Source: a virus. From it: 64,000 bases of DNA. The notes under the pieces are model-generated. The model was not told the DNA's origin. It searched no databases and saw nothing but the letters and a program-made list of their open reading frames with translations. The stretch's first letter is position 1, and each line of letters begins with the position of its first letter. Position numbers and translations under genes: made by a program. The DNA lies in the IMG/VR virus record IMGVR_UViG_3300027969_000042, positions 113,546 through 177,545 of that record; one strand, given 5' to 3'. Below are positions 25,779 through 35,200 of this stretch, in pieces.

Positions 25779-26228
25779 ATGAAATATATTAAACATTATG
25801 AAGGTTTTATACCAAAAGGTGGGTTATATGGTGCAGAGAAGGGTACGAAAGTACCATTATCACAATATGGTGGTATGTTATATAACTCTGAACAAGAAGC
25901 TAAAAAAAGAGTTGCTGTTGCAGACTTAAAAATTGGTGATAAAATTAAATTTATAAAATCTACATCATTATTTAGAAGATTGATGCCATCATTTACTCAC
26001 AAAGTGGCTGGACACGGTGAAGAATATTTCTTAAAAAATGAAGTTTATGAATTTGTTAATTATTGGAGTGATTTTGCAAGAGATTCTGGTTGGGATTATG
26101 ATGAAACTATAGCAATGGAATTTGAATGTTTAGAGTCTGCTAAATCAAATAGGATAGGAACTACATTTGTTTTTTCACTAAGACATTTTCACGAATACAA
26201 AGACGAAGGTAAATTTATAATAATATAA
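25779..26228 (+). CDS. Hypothetical protein with capsid-targeting-like leader
   Basis: 149 residues, leader MKYIKHYEGFIP. Middle: VADLKIGDKIKFIKSTSL resembles a small beta-barrel; the end is aromatic (FVFSLRHFHEYKDEGKFI). No family recognised. It overlaps the next gene by one base (TAATG) and has a TTTAATATATA element five bases before its ATG. Confidence 0.6.
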   Translation: MKYIKHYEGFIPKGGLYGAEKGTKVPLSQYGGMLYNSEQEAKKRVAVADLKIGDKIKFIKSTSLFRRLMPSFTHKVAGHGEEYFLKNEVYEFVNYWSDFARDSGWDYDETIAMEFECLESAKSNRIGTTFVFSLRHFHEYKDEGKFIII

Positions 26229-27292
26229 TGATTAGCAAGTATAACCAATTTTTAATAAATGAATCTAAACTTATACTAGAAGCATTTTTAAGTGCAGATA
26301 CAAGTTTCTTATCTAAATTAGATAAAATTTCAAGACAGTCAAATTTTTCATCTACAATTGCACATATGCTTTTATCTAGAATTAATGATAAAGACTGGGT
26401 TTCTGAGATAGATTTAAAACAAGATTTCTTTAAAACAACTGATGATAAAGATAAAGTATCTTTTATTCAAACAAACAGAGTAAAAGATGATGTAGATCCA
26501 TATACAATGGCTGGTAGAAGTGATCTTAAAGTTGGTAGAGCAATAAAATACATAGCAAAAGATTTATATGATATTAAGATTACTGATAAACAAATAGAAG
26601 ATTTTGTAAATGTTTATAAATCAATTGCAGATGAAGGAGAAGCAGATTTTCAATTTTATGTTGGAGAAGAAATAAAATCAGGTTATGCTGAAGAGAATTA
26701 CTTTGATAGAAACTTAGGAACTCTGGGTAGCTCTTGTATGACTGGACACCCATCATTTCTTAAAATATACGCTAAAAATGAAAAGAAAGTTAGATTACTA
26801 GTTCTTCTCGAAGATGGTAAAATATGTGGTAGAGCATTAGTTTGGAAATTAGATAAATCTCCTTGTGATGCAGAATATTTTATGGATAGGGTTTATACAA
26901 ACCGTGATTATGAAGTAAATAAATTTACACAATATGCTGAGAAAAATGGATGGTTATACAAACAAAGTATGACTTGTGGTGATTCTGCAGCAGTAAAGTT
27001 TAAATATAATGGAAAAGAATTATTAGGAGAAATATCTGTTAAGATAGATGGTAAACATTCCAAATATCCTTATATGGATACTTTATTTTGTTTAAATAAA
27101 GATAAAGATGAACTTTCTAATGTTCCTTCTTGGAAATGTTATAGATTATGGGACACCGATGGTGATCGCGAAAGATGTGATGACTGTGAAGGTAAATCAA
27201 AGAATAAGAATCTATGTTATGGTTGTTCAGAAGGTGTAATGGTTTTAAAACAATCAGGTATTGAAATAGACGTTGAGAAGGGAAGAGGTTAA
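26228..27292 (+). CDS. Phage protein of the SCM-motif family, with leader
   Basis: 354 residues. The leader MISKYNQFLINE/SK has an INE site. The core (about 170-260) reads LGSSCMTGHPSFLKIYAKNE ... CGRALVWKL; the same pattern, LGGSCMTDKLSYLDLYTKNP ... VGRCLVWTT, occurs in the 39451-40590 protein, so the two are paralogues. The C-terminus has a Cys cluster (CDDCEG...CYGCSEG), possibly zinc-binding. I know this pattern only as an uncharacterised family in large phages. Confidence 0.65.
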   Translation: MISKYNQFLINESKLILEAFLSADTSFLSKLDKISRQSNFSSTIAHMLLSRINDKDWVSEIDLKQDFFKTTDDKDKVSFIQTNRVKDDVDPYTMAGRSDLKVGRAIKYIAKDLYDIKITDKQIEDFVNVYKSIADEGEADFQFYVGEEIKSGYAEENYFDRNLGTLGSSCMTGHPSFLKIYAKNEKKVRLLVLLEDGKICGRALVWKLDKSPCDAEYFMDRVYTNRDYEVNKFTQYAEKNGWLYKQSMTCGDSAAVKFKYNGKELLGEISVKIDGKHSKYPYMDTLFCLNKDKDELSNVPSWKCYRLWDTDGDRERCDDCEGKSKNKNLCYGCSEGVMVLKQSGIEIDVEKGRG

Positions 27293-27375
27293 ATTATAAA
27301 TATTCTTATTATTATTTCCATTCTCTTATATCGTCTTAATACAGTAGCCATTAAAAATGGATTTACACTAGTCAT
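27289..27375 (-). CDS. Possible 28-residue peptide after uvsY
   Basis: The ATG overlaps the UvsY stop (TAATG), which suggests coupled translation of MTSVNPFLMATVLRRYKRME.... It is basic with a hydrophobic end. Such short frames arise by chance in AT-rich DNA, so this is only a possibility. Confidence 0.25.
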   Translation of the reverse strand: MTSVNPFLMATVLRRYKRMEIIIRIFII

Positions 27376-27869
27376 TATTTACCTAAGTAATTCATCAACT
27401 CAATCATATTCTTAACTGCAAATCCTAATGATTCAAGATTTTTAACAGTATCTCTCATATAAGAAATATAAGCTTCTATAATTTCCATTGCTCTATCATT
27501 TTCTGCTAAATGCCCATCAATTAAAATACCCTTTTCTCCCATATTTGTTTTGATACCAAATCCAGTTGCATAAAAAACAAACTTATCTTGTTTAAGTTTT
27601 TTAATTTTAGTCATTTCTCTACTTCGTTTATTTAAAAAGAAGTTTATTTGCTCATTTAACATTTGTCTATATGAAAGTGCAATAGCTTGAGTATCTAATA
27701 TTACTTTAGAATTTGCAGGATTTACTAAATCTAATGATAATGATTTAAAAAGTGGATCAACATTTTTACTCCACTCTGATCTTTTATCATTGAAGTACTC
27801 TTCTAACTTATCGTTAGTTTCTTTAGCTTTAGTAATTCTATCTATTTCTTCTTGACTAAATAAATTCAT
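27375..27869 (-). CDS. uvsY: UvsY-like recombination mediator
   Basis: 164 residues, helical. The C-terminus YISYMRDTVKNLESLGFAVK and NMIELMNYLGK matches the T4 UvsY end SGALDAIKSRGFAIKHIQDM in pattern. The central segment (ALSYRQMLNEQINFFLNKRS) fits the UvsY helix that begins with an aromatic-rich stretch. UvsY loads the UvsX recombinase on single-stranded DNA. UvsX is not in this window. It lies next to an unknown protein gene (27871-28272), on the same strand. Confidence 0.65.
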   Translation of the reverse strand: MNLFSQEEIDRITKAKETNDKLEEYFNDKRSEWSKNVDPLFKSLSLDLVNPANSKVILDTQAIALSYRQMLNEQINFFLNKRSREMTKIKKLKQDKFVFYATGFGIKTNMGEKGILIDGHLAENDRAMEIIEAYISYMRDTVKNLESLGFAVKNMIELMNYLGK

Positions 27870-27870
27870 A

Positions 27871-28272
27871 TTAAATATCCATTTTTTTTAATTTATAACC
27901 TCTTAACAAACCTTTTTGATTAGTATTTGTGAATGTATTATTTATTAAATCTCCAACCGTCTTTTCGAGATTATCTTGAATATATTCCTCAAAAATATTT
28001 GTCCATTTTTCCACTAATTCAGTATCTTCAACTACGATAGTATCCATATTAGAAAAAATATCAATACATTTATTTCGATTATCTATTACAATTGTAAAGT
28101 CTGATATATAAAGTCCATTTTTTGAGAAACTAATTTCTGTCTCTTCTTCTTGTTCAACTTTGATATTTAAGTAGTAATGTCTGTAGCCATATTTCATCTT
28201 TTTTAATAAAGAAATATCTTCACTCTCGATATTATTGAAAAGATGTGTTAAAAAGCTGTCTAATTCGTTCAT
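27871..28272 (-). CDS. Hypothetical protein
   Basis: 133 residues, mixed alpha/beta and acidic: MNELDSFLTHLFNNIESEDI... with a basic end RGYKLKKMDI. It is separated from UvsY by one base and transcribed ahead of it. No family recognised. A recombination or ssDNA-related role could be guessed from the neighbour, but nothing in the sequence shows it. Confidence 0.55.
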   Translation of the reverse strand: MNELDSFLTHLFNNIESEDISLLKKMKYGYRHYYLNIKVEQEEETEISFSKNGLYISDFTIVIDNRNKCIDIFSNMDTIVVEDTELVEKWTNIFEEYIQDNLEKTVGDLINNTFTNTNQKGLLRGYKLKKMDI

Positions 28273-28331
28273 TCATAGGCCATTATTTTTTAATTCCTAA
28301 TTAAGGAGTTAAACTTCAACTTATATGAAAT

Positions 28332-28345
28332 ACTAACATGTTAGT
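28332..28345. promoter_or_regulatory. Perfect 14-bp palindrome, possible operator
   Basis: ACTAACATGTTAGT lies between the divergent-facing ends at 28273-28383, near the start of the 27871-28272 gene. Could be a repressor site; no supporting repeat seen. Confidence 0.3.
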
Positions 28346-28352
28346 TTAAAAG

Positions 28353-28381
28353 AAAAAGCCTCATTTTTAGTGAGGCTTTTT
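28353..28381 (-). terminator. Terminator
   Basis: AAAAAGCCTCA/TGAGGCTTTTT after the 28384-29073 gene. Confidence 0.75.
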
Positions 28382-28383
28382 AA

Positions 28384-29073
28384 TTATTTTGTAAAGAAAC
28401 TTTTCAAATGGGTCATTGGATTAGAATCATTTTTTTCAGAATCATCACCATCAAAACTACCATCATGTGTAGCAAGTCCAAAATCCTCTTCTGGATTATT
28501 GTGTCCTGCAATAAAATCAAATACTTCTTCAATATCATCTTTAGAAGATGTAATATGATCAGAAGCCCAATCATGTTCTGTTAGCATTGCATCGATTTCT
28601 GATTTATCCATTTTTAATAATTCATCAACTAATCTTTTGATAGTTTCTAAATTACTAAAAAACATATAATTCTCTTGTTCACTATGTTCTTTAACTGCTT
28701 TAAGTTTACTTAAAGTTTTTGCCAACTCTAATCTTCTTTTTTTAGTAGCATCTTTTTTATCTAATTGAGTACCCGGTTTTTTCTTATCTTTATCCTTAGC
28801 TTTTAATTTAGAAAGTTCTGAGTCTATTTCTTTCTTAGAAATCTTTTCATCATCTTTTTTACCTAAAGATTTTTTTAATGCACCAGGATGTTTAATTGCA
28901 TCTTTGATCCAATTTTTCTTCTCATTGAATTCTTCTGAGTTTTCATCAGTTAGTTCATCAGTTAGTTCATCTGTTTCCTCATCTTTTTCACCATAACACA
29001 TACAATGTTCAATTGGATCTTGACAATTCATACACATTTCCTCTTTATCGAAATTCTCAAATTTCTTAATCAT
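28384..29073 (-). CDS. Leader-bearing protein with Cys motif and PGAL element
   Basis: 229 residues. Leader MIKKFENFDKE/EM, then a Cys cluster CMNCQDPIEHCMCYG, an acidic stretch, a second possible processing site EEFNE/KKNW, and WIKDAIKHPGALKKSLGKKD, an element I recall from many phage and giant-virus small basic proteins. The middle is Lys-rich, the end acidic (HDGSFDGDDSEKN). A DNA-condensing packaged protein would fit, by inference. Promoter-like element at 29098-29108. Confidence 0.6.
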   Translation of the reverse strand: MIKKFENFDKEEMCMNCQDPIEHCMCYGEKDEETDELTDELTDENSEEFNEKKNWIKDAIKHPGALKKSLGKKDDEKISKKEIDSELSKLKAKDKDKKKPGTQLDKKDATKKRRLELAKTLSKLKAVKEHSEQENYMFFSNLETIKRLVDELLKMDKSEIDAMLTEHDWASDHITSSKDDIEEVFDFIAGHNNPEEDFGLATHDGSFDGDDSEKNDSNPMTHLKSFFTK

Positions 29074-29097
29074 AACTTTTTAATTATTTTTATATAC

Positions 29098-29108
29098 TAT
29101 ATATTAAA
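29098..29108 (-). promoter_or_regulatory. Promoter-like element on minus strand
   Basis: Perfect minus-strand copy upstream of the 29073 start; overlaps the end of the 29104 gene. Confidence 0.55.
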
Positions 29109-30009
29109 GTTTTTTATCGAATAAATATAAATCATATAAAGCATTACCTTTTACATTCTTAATACTTTTTAAAACATCACCAGTTATAGAATCAAGTACT
29201 TTAAAAATACCTAAATTTACTTGCTTATCAGTTAAAACTCTAACTGTATTACCAGGTTGTCCTAATGCACCTAATACAGCAATATACTTATTACCATAAA
29301 TACTTTTTAAGAATGATATTCTTAGACCCGCCATATCTTTATTGTTATTTACATAAACATTTTCAAATGGTTTCATTAAGTCTAATTTAGATTCTTCTGT
29401 TTCTTTAACTTGTATAGAAGCAAAAGTTTTATCTTTTTCACCAATAGTAACTTCTTCTCTGTTTTGAATTTTGTTCTGATTTACAAGTGCTTGTTGATTT
29501 CTTCTAATTTCATTGAAATCTGCTCTAACAACAATACCACCTCTCATACCTTTATCATTCATATTATAACCTGTGGGAGGCAATCTATAGAACGATCCAG
29601 TAAAAGTCATAGAAAGTATCCTATCTGTTCTAAAAAGTCTCCAAATCTTATTTATATGTCTTCTTTGAGATACTGACCATCCATTTAAGTGCCAACCTCT
29701 CAATAACATCTTACCTTTAGATGAACGTCCAAGTACCATAGGGTATATAACTCTCTCGTGACCAGCAAAGTGTTTATCTTTTTCTCCTTTGTAGTTTAGT
29801 AAAAACATCATACCATATTTGATGGCTTTAGTCATTATTTGATCAGAATATTTAATCGGTTGATTGATAGGTATATTCGCAATATCCTTAACATTCTTTA
29901 ATGAAAAACGTGGAATATACTCATTATCTTCTATTAAGTTATAATGTTCTTTAAGAACAAACTCAACAGGTTTATTATTATAAAAGTCTCTAAGTTGTTT
30001 TAAATTCAT
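29104..30009 (-). CDS. Hypothetical protein with WYL-like central segment
   Basis: 301 residues. The central part (about 75-150) contains FLLNYKGEKDKHFAGHERVI, YPMVLGRSSKGKMLLRGWHL and IWRLFRTDRILSMTFTGSF, a pattern reminiscent of WYL-type ligand-binding domains (aromatic, R-x-I-x-P, final W-R-x-F-R-x-D-R-I). No DNA-binding domain is seen. The C-terminus forms a second beta-rich unit. The WYL comparison is from memory and uncertain; it could equally be a virion protein. Promoter-like element 5 bases before the ATG. Confidence 0.5.
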   Translation of the reverse strand: MNLKQLRDFYNNKPVEFVLKEHYNLIEDNEYIPRFSLKNVKDIANIPINQPIKYSDQIMTKAIKYGMMFLLNYKGEKDKHFAGHERVIYPMVLGRSSKGKMLLRGWHLNGWSVSQRRHINKIWRLFRTDRILSMTFTGSFYRLPPTGYNMNDKGMRGGIVVRADFNEIRRNQQALVNQNKIQNREEVTIGEKDKTFASIQVKETEESKLDLMKPFENVYVNNNKDMAGLRISFLKSIYGNKYIAVLGALGQPGNTVRVLTDKQVNLGIFKVLDSITGDVLKSIKNVKGNALYDLYLFDKKL

Positions 30010-30013
30010 AAAC

Positions 30014-30024
30014 TATATATTAAA
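30014..30024 (-). promoter_or_regulatory. Promoter-like element on minus strand
   Basis: Perfect minus-strand copy four bases before the ATG at 30009. Confidence 0.55.
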
Positions 30025-30042
30025 TACATAATTCCTAAAAAC

Positions 30043-30074
30043 AAAAAAGAGAAACATTTCTGTTTCTCTTTTTT
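30043..30074 (-). terminator. Terminator
   Basis: 14-bp arms AAAAAAGAGAAACA with TTTC loop after the lipoprotein gene. Confidence 0.75.
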
Positions 30075-30118
30075 CACATCAAACAAAATGATTGAAAAAT
30101 TGTCAGTGTTTTTTTTGA

Positions 30119-30307
30119 TTACTTAACTACTTCAGTAGTTTTAGTAGTATCAACAGCAGTTGAATCTAAAGCAGTTGAATCAACTTTAGTAGTGTCAACA
30201 GCAGTTGAATCAACAGTTGTTGTAGTTGCATCTACAGTTTCAGTTTTTTTGCAAGATGTTAAAGAAATTGCAGTGATTGCCATTACAGCGAATAATACTT
30301 TTTTCAT
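30119..30307 (-). CDS. Small lipoprotein
   Basis: 62 residues from ATG 30307 (MKKVLFAVMAITAISLTSC): basic n-region, hydrophobic core and lipobox LTSC, giving lipidation at Cys19. The mature part is Thr/Asp/Val-rich with repeats of the type VDSTAVDTTK. A longer frame runs upstream but lacks a signal peptide. Phage lipoproteins of this type serve in superinfection exclusion or as outer-membrane spanin parts; neither can be decided here. The composition after Cys suits surface export in Bacteroidota. A terminator follows at 30043-30074. Confidence 0.75.
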   Translation of the reverse strand: MKKVLFAVMAITAISLTSCKKTETVDATTTTVDSTAVDTTKVDSTALDSTAVDTTKTTEVVK

Positions 30308-30388
30308 AGTTTTTTTGTTTTTTAATTTTTTTACATGATTATATATCATGAAAATTATCTTTTGTTTAGTAAAAAGTGAAAATATTTT

Positions 30389-30399
30389 TTTAATATATA
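30389..30399 (+). promoter_or_regulatory. Promoter-like element (TTTAATATATA)
   Basis: Perfect match; 26 bases before 30426. Confidence 0.55.
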
Positions 30400-30425
30400 G
30401 TTCTAATAAAAAACACAATTAAATA

Positions 30426-31148
30426 ATGTCAATAAACAGTAGAGAGGATGCAAATAAATATTATCAAGTAGTAAATAAGCTAGTTGATGAGTATATTGAT
30501 AAGTGGAAGATTAAACCTACTAATTTAAAAAGATATTTAAAGAATGGTTCTGATAAATTTGAAAAGTTTATAGATAGAAATGGTTTAAAAGATATAAATG
30601 GTATTAAACAGGTTATAAATGATGTTATTGAAGATAGAGTTCATATGGAATCAGATGGAGTTTTAACATTTGAAAGATTTAAAGTGTTTGAGTCAGATGA
30701 ATTTAAAATTACTTCAATTATTCAATGTCTTTATAAAGGTATTGGTAAAACTGATATTAAAGCTGAGAAGTTTTTAGCAGATCATTTTGATGCAAATTTA
30801 AGTCAGATAGATATAGTTGATACAGATAAACATATGTTTAAAATTAGTAATTGGGAAAATGAAGATCTATTAGTAATTGTTTACAATAAAGATGAATTTG
30901 ATATTATTAAAGAGAATATTAAAGAGTATTTGTATGATGAACTTCTTAAACAACAAATTGATCTAATTGTTGGAGTATCTTTAAAACTAAATACAGTTGT
31001 GGATAAAGATAAATTCGATACAGATATAGAATCTAAATTGACTGATAATTTAATAACTGATTTAATAAATGATTCTCTTGAGATGAACTATACAAAGTTT
31101 GACTTTGAGAAAACGGATGATTATTATCTTTGGATTAAGAAACAATAA
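30426..31148 (+). CDS. Hypothetical protein
   Basis: 240 residues, strongly acidic/basic and helical. MSINSREDANKYYQVVNKLV... It contains LTFERFKVFESDEF near residue 78, which looks like a buried leader-type motif but lies inside the protein. No recognised family. Promoter-like element at 30389-30399 and terminator after the stop, so it is a single-gene unit. Confidence 0.55.
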   Translation: MSINSREDANKYYQVVNKLVDEYIDKWKIKPTNLKRYLKNGSDKFEKFIDRNGLKDINGIKQVINDVIEDRVHMESDGVLTFERFKVFESDEFKITSIIQCLYKGIGKTDIKAEKFLADHFDANLSQIDIVDTDKHMFKISNWENEDLLVIVYNKDEFDIIKENIKEYLYDELLKQQIDLIVGVSLKLNTVVDKDKFDTDIESKLTDNLITDLINDSLEMNYTKFDFEKTDDYYLWIKKQ

Positions 31149-31150
31149 AT

Positions 31151-31178
31151 AAAAAGAGAGTTTAACTCTCTTTTTTTA
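31151..31178 (+). terminator. Terminator
   Basis: AGAGAGTT/AACTCTCT plus T run after 30426-31148. Confidence 0.7.
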
Positions 31179-31196
31179 TTATTATGAAAATAATAT

Positions 31197-31207
31197 TTTA
31201 ATATATA
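31197..31207 (+). promoter_or_regulatory. Promoter-like element (TTTAATATATA)
   Basis: Perfect match; precedes the first fibre gene at 31228. Confidence 0.6.
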
Positions 31208-31227
31208 CATAAAAACATTAATTATAT

Positions 31228-32247
31228 ATGTCATTTTTATACAAATATGGTACTGCGAGTAATTACGAATCTAAACGTTGGTCAACCGTACAGAATTTAT
31301 TAGATCAAATAAAAGATAATAATGCGAATTTGATTTTTGCAAATCATGTAAGAGATGCAGTATTTACTTTATGGGAGAGAGTAAGTGATGTTGAAATAAC
31401 TGTGGCATCTGCTTCATTAGCTTCGCCATATTTTCAAAATCCAAATCCCACAACTATTGGAGTTGGTGGTATTCCAGAAGGAACAACATTCTCTACTCCA
31501 CACACGATACAACAAATGTTTGATGCTCTTTTATATCCATATGCGGCACCAATATTAAGTTTATCTACTATAGCCAATAAAGAATATGGTCAACCTCTAA
31601 ATTCTACAATAACTTGGAGTGTTATTAAAAAGTCTAATACAATTACATCAATTAATGTTGATGGTCAAATAATATTTCCAGTAAATGGTGGTGATCAAAG
31701 TGGAACAAAGGTAGTAACAGGAACATGGAGTACTCCAGCGGTTTCTACTCCAAATACTTTTACAATGACAGTTAGTGATGGATCAACAACGACAACAAGT
31801 ACATCGTACGAGTGGATGAATAAAATATATTGGGGAAGATTAGATCTGACATCAATATTAAATCCAGACTTATCAGATCCTATTACACGTAATTCACGTA
31901 TAGCAACAATAGTATCAAATTTTTTCCCTACATCTAATAGTGGAAGTTTACTAATTCGAGGATTGACCGGAGCAGGTGTTTCTCCAGGTAATATGTTATC
32001 TAAAGTAAAGAATAAAACTTATGCCAATATAAATGGTGCTGGTGGATATTTATTATTTGCTTGGCCAAGTAATGTTCCAAATGCAACAACACCTGCATTT
32101 TCAGTAAATGGACTTACAAGTACGGGTTTTAGTAGACTATTAACTGGTTTTAGTTTTATAAACACACATGGTATTATAACAAACTATGAAGTTTGGATAT
32201 CAAATACTGCACAGAATTCACCATTGAATCCTGTAATAATAAGTTAA
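31228..32247 (+). CDS. Tail fibre or baseplate-associated structural protein
   Basis: 339 residues. N-terminal helical part (about 1-60), then YPYAAPILSLSTIANKEYGQ starting a beta-sandwich (Ig-like) domain with TMTVSDGSTTTTSTSYEWMN, then a Gly/Ser-rich end. This pattern, a short anchor plus Ig-like repeat, occurs in many T4-like and Bacteroidota phage fibre proteins. It directly precedes the large collagen-containing fibre gene. Promoter-like element at 31197-31207. Confidence 0.6.
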   Translation: MSFLYKYGTASNYESKRWSTVQNLLDQIKDNNANLIFANHVRDAVFTLWERVSDVEITVASASLASPYFQNPNPTTIGVGGIPEGTTFSTPHTIQQMFDALLYPYAAPILSLSTIANKEYGQPLNSTITWSVIKKSNTITSINVDGQIIFPVNGGDQSGTKVVTGTWSTPAVSTPNTFTMTVSDGSTTTTSTSYEWMNKIYWGRLDLTSILNPDLSDPITRNSRIATIVSNFFPTSNSGSLLIRGLTGAGVSPGNMLSKVKNKTYANINGAGGYLLFAWPSNVPNATTPAFSVNGLTSTGFSRLLTGFSFINTHGIITNYEVWISNTAQNSPLNPVIIS

Positions 32248-32265
32248 AAAAAATATAGAATATAA

Positions 32266-35200
32266 ATGTCACAAAATATAGGAACTTTAGTATCATCCGC
32301 AATTCGTCCAAATGATTCATTAGATCAAATTGCCTCAGCATTTGCCAATGAAATAAAAGGTGGTGCTCACGGGTATGAAACGTATGATGATATGAATAAC
32401 ATAATAGAAGCGAGAAGAGAATGGGGAATGTTAGTAACTGTTTATAATGATTCCGATTCTGATCTTAACGGCACATATCAGCTTAAATATGGTAATACTA
32501 ATAACAATGTGTTCGATATATTAGATAATTCAAATTGGGTAAAACTCAATTTAGGTGATAATGCATCAACTGAATGGGTTGACTCAGTAATTTCAATTCT
32601 AAGTATTGAGCCTACATTAGAACCTTTTCCAGGTGACAGATACTTATTAGCAACTATACCAAATTTACTTCCATCAGGTACAAACTGGGATAATTATTCA
32701 TACGGAACAATAATTGTAGAGTATAGTAACATAGGTACATGGAAGCTTACTATTCCAACTAATGGTATGACTGTTAGAGTTGATAATGATGATAATTCAA
32801 TTTATAAATATGAGGGTAATTATCCTACTGGAATATGGAAACAAGAGAAGACAACACAAGTATTTTATATTGAACCAACTTCAATAGGTGGTTTAACCTA
32901 CTCAGTAAGTACAGATCCAATATTTAATGCATATAGTAGAGACTTAATATTTTTAACTAAATTTAATACTGCTAATACTGGTACTGCATCAATCAATATA
33001 AATGGATTAGGATATAGAAATATTAAAATTGCAACTAAAAATGGAGTAAGAGATCTTATAATAAGTGATATTGTAACAAATGGTATTTATAGTTTAACAT
33101 ATAATGGAACTTACTTTCAAATGACTAAACCATTTCCATCAGATAGTTATAACATCGAGTATTATATTGGACCAGGTGAGGTTGTTACTGTTCAAGAATA
33201 TGAACAATATTGGGTTTATGGTGATTTAACAATAGACGGGGGTGTAATGCAAAACTATGGTCATGTAGTTGTGGCAAATGGTTCAGTAAATCTTGTAAAT
33301 AGTGGAGTTTTTAATAATAATGGGTCAGGTGAGTTGATTTTAGTTGACTTATTTAACACTCCTATTTTTAATACAACAGATACTATTCAATTATCATCCG
33401 TGATGACCATAAATGGTCCTTCTGTTTCTGCAATAGTTTTAAACAATAGTTTAACACCGTCACATATAAATTCGGTAAATACTGCAACTGCAAGTTGGAT
33501 TCTTTCTAATAATGGAAGTTCATTTGAGTGGGTTTTACCAACATCAGTTAGTGGTACAGTAAGCCAAGGAGTAACAGGTGCAACAGGACCTCAAGGAGCA
33601 ACAGGACCTCAAGGAGCAACAGGTTCACCAGGAGAAATGGGTGCAACAGGACCTCAAGGAGCAACAGGTTCACCAGGAGAAATGGGTGCAACAGGAGCAG
33701 GTGTTACATCTTCATTTTATTTGAAAGGAACATCTAACTATTCATATGATACAACATCTGATATTTACAGAACTGGATCAATAAATATTGGAACAGGAAC
33801 TGCTACTGATGGTAGATTTGTTGTTTCATCTTCTGGTGGTACGACTTCACTAGTAGTTGATGAAAGTGGAAATATTTATAACTATAGTATTAATCTTAAT
33901 ACTAAGTTTGGTTATCAATCATTAAATTCTGTAACAAGTAGTTTCATATCTATGGGTCAATTTAATGTAGCAATTGGTTATCAATCATTATATTCCACTA
34001 CATCTGGTGCTAGTAATACGGGACTTGGTGTGATTTCATTATATTCAAACACAACTGGATATAATAATACTGCTCTTGGTTTTATTTCATTAAGTCAGAA
34101 TACAACTGGATATAATAATGTTGCGATTGGAAGTAATACATTAAGTAGTAACACAACTGGATATCTTAATACTGCACTTGGAAACGCGGCATTATTTAAA
34201 AATACAACTGGATATTATAATATAGCACTTGGTTTTTATTCGGGTAGTACTATATCAGGAACAGGAGATATAAATACAGGAATTGGTGTAACAAACTCAA
34301 ATAATTCTATCTTTATAGGTTATGATACAAGACCTTCTGCAGGAAATAATACAAATGAAATAGTAATTGGACATGGTGCCACAGGAAATGGTTCTAATAC
34401 AGCTACTTTAGGTAATAATGATATAACAAAAACGTATCTAAAAGGCACAATAAATGGAGATTCTTTTGTAAAAAATGGTGGAACTTCATCTCAATATTTG
34501 ATGGCCGATGGTAGTGTATCATTAGGACCAAGTTTTTCAGGATTGCCTCTTTCAGGAGGAACATTAACAGGTCCATTAAGTGGAACTAGAGCATCTTTTT
34601 CACAATCATCATCTTTAGATACATTATTTGCGTATAATGGAACAACTAATGCAACGGCTATTAGTGGTGGTGCTGCTAATGGTATTAGTGGATATTTTGC
34701 AAATAATTCAACTACAAATCCTGTACTGAAATTATTAGGTTTATCTTCAACTACACTGATTGATGGTAGAAATACTAGTGATGTAACTACTTTTTCTGTA
34801 ACATCAGCTGGTAAAGTAACCGGAACTTCTTTTGTAAAAAGTGGTGGAACTTCATCTGAATATTTGATGGCCGATGGTTCAACAACTATAGTAAATAGAT
34901 TGTTTAATTTCTCTTCTAATACTTACCAAACTGTTTCTGGAACTGTATCAGCTACTTCCTCTGTAATGTCTTCAAGTATATTTAGTACTGGTGATGTATT
35001 AAGAGTGCAAAGTATAATTACTTTAAGTGTTGCTTCTACAGCTACTGCATCAATTTCATACTTTATAAATTCCACCGAATCACTTATTGGTGCCACACAA
35101 ATAGCTACTTATGATGGACCAGTAGGTAATAGATTTATATGGACAGATAGAAATTTCTGGTCAGTAGGAGGAACGTTTAATTCAAGAAATTTTGGAAACT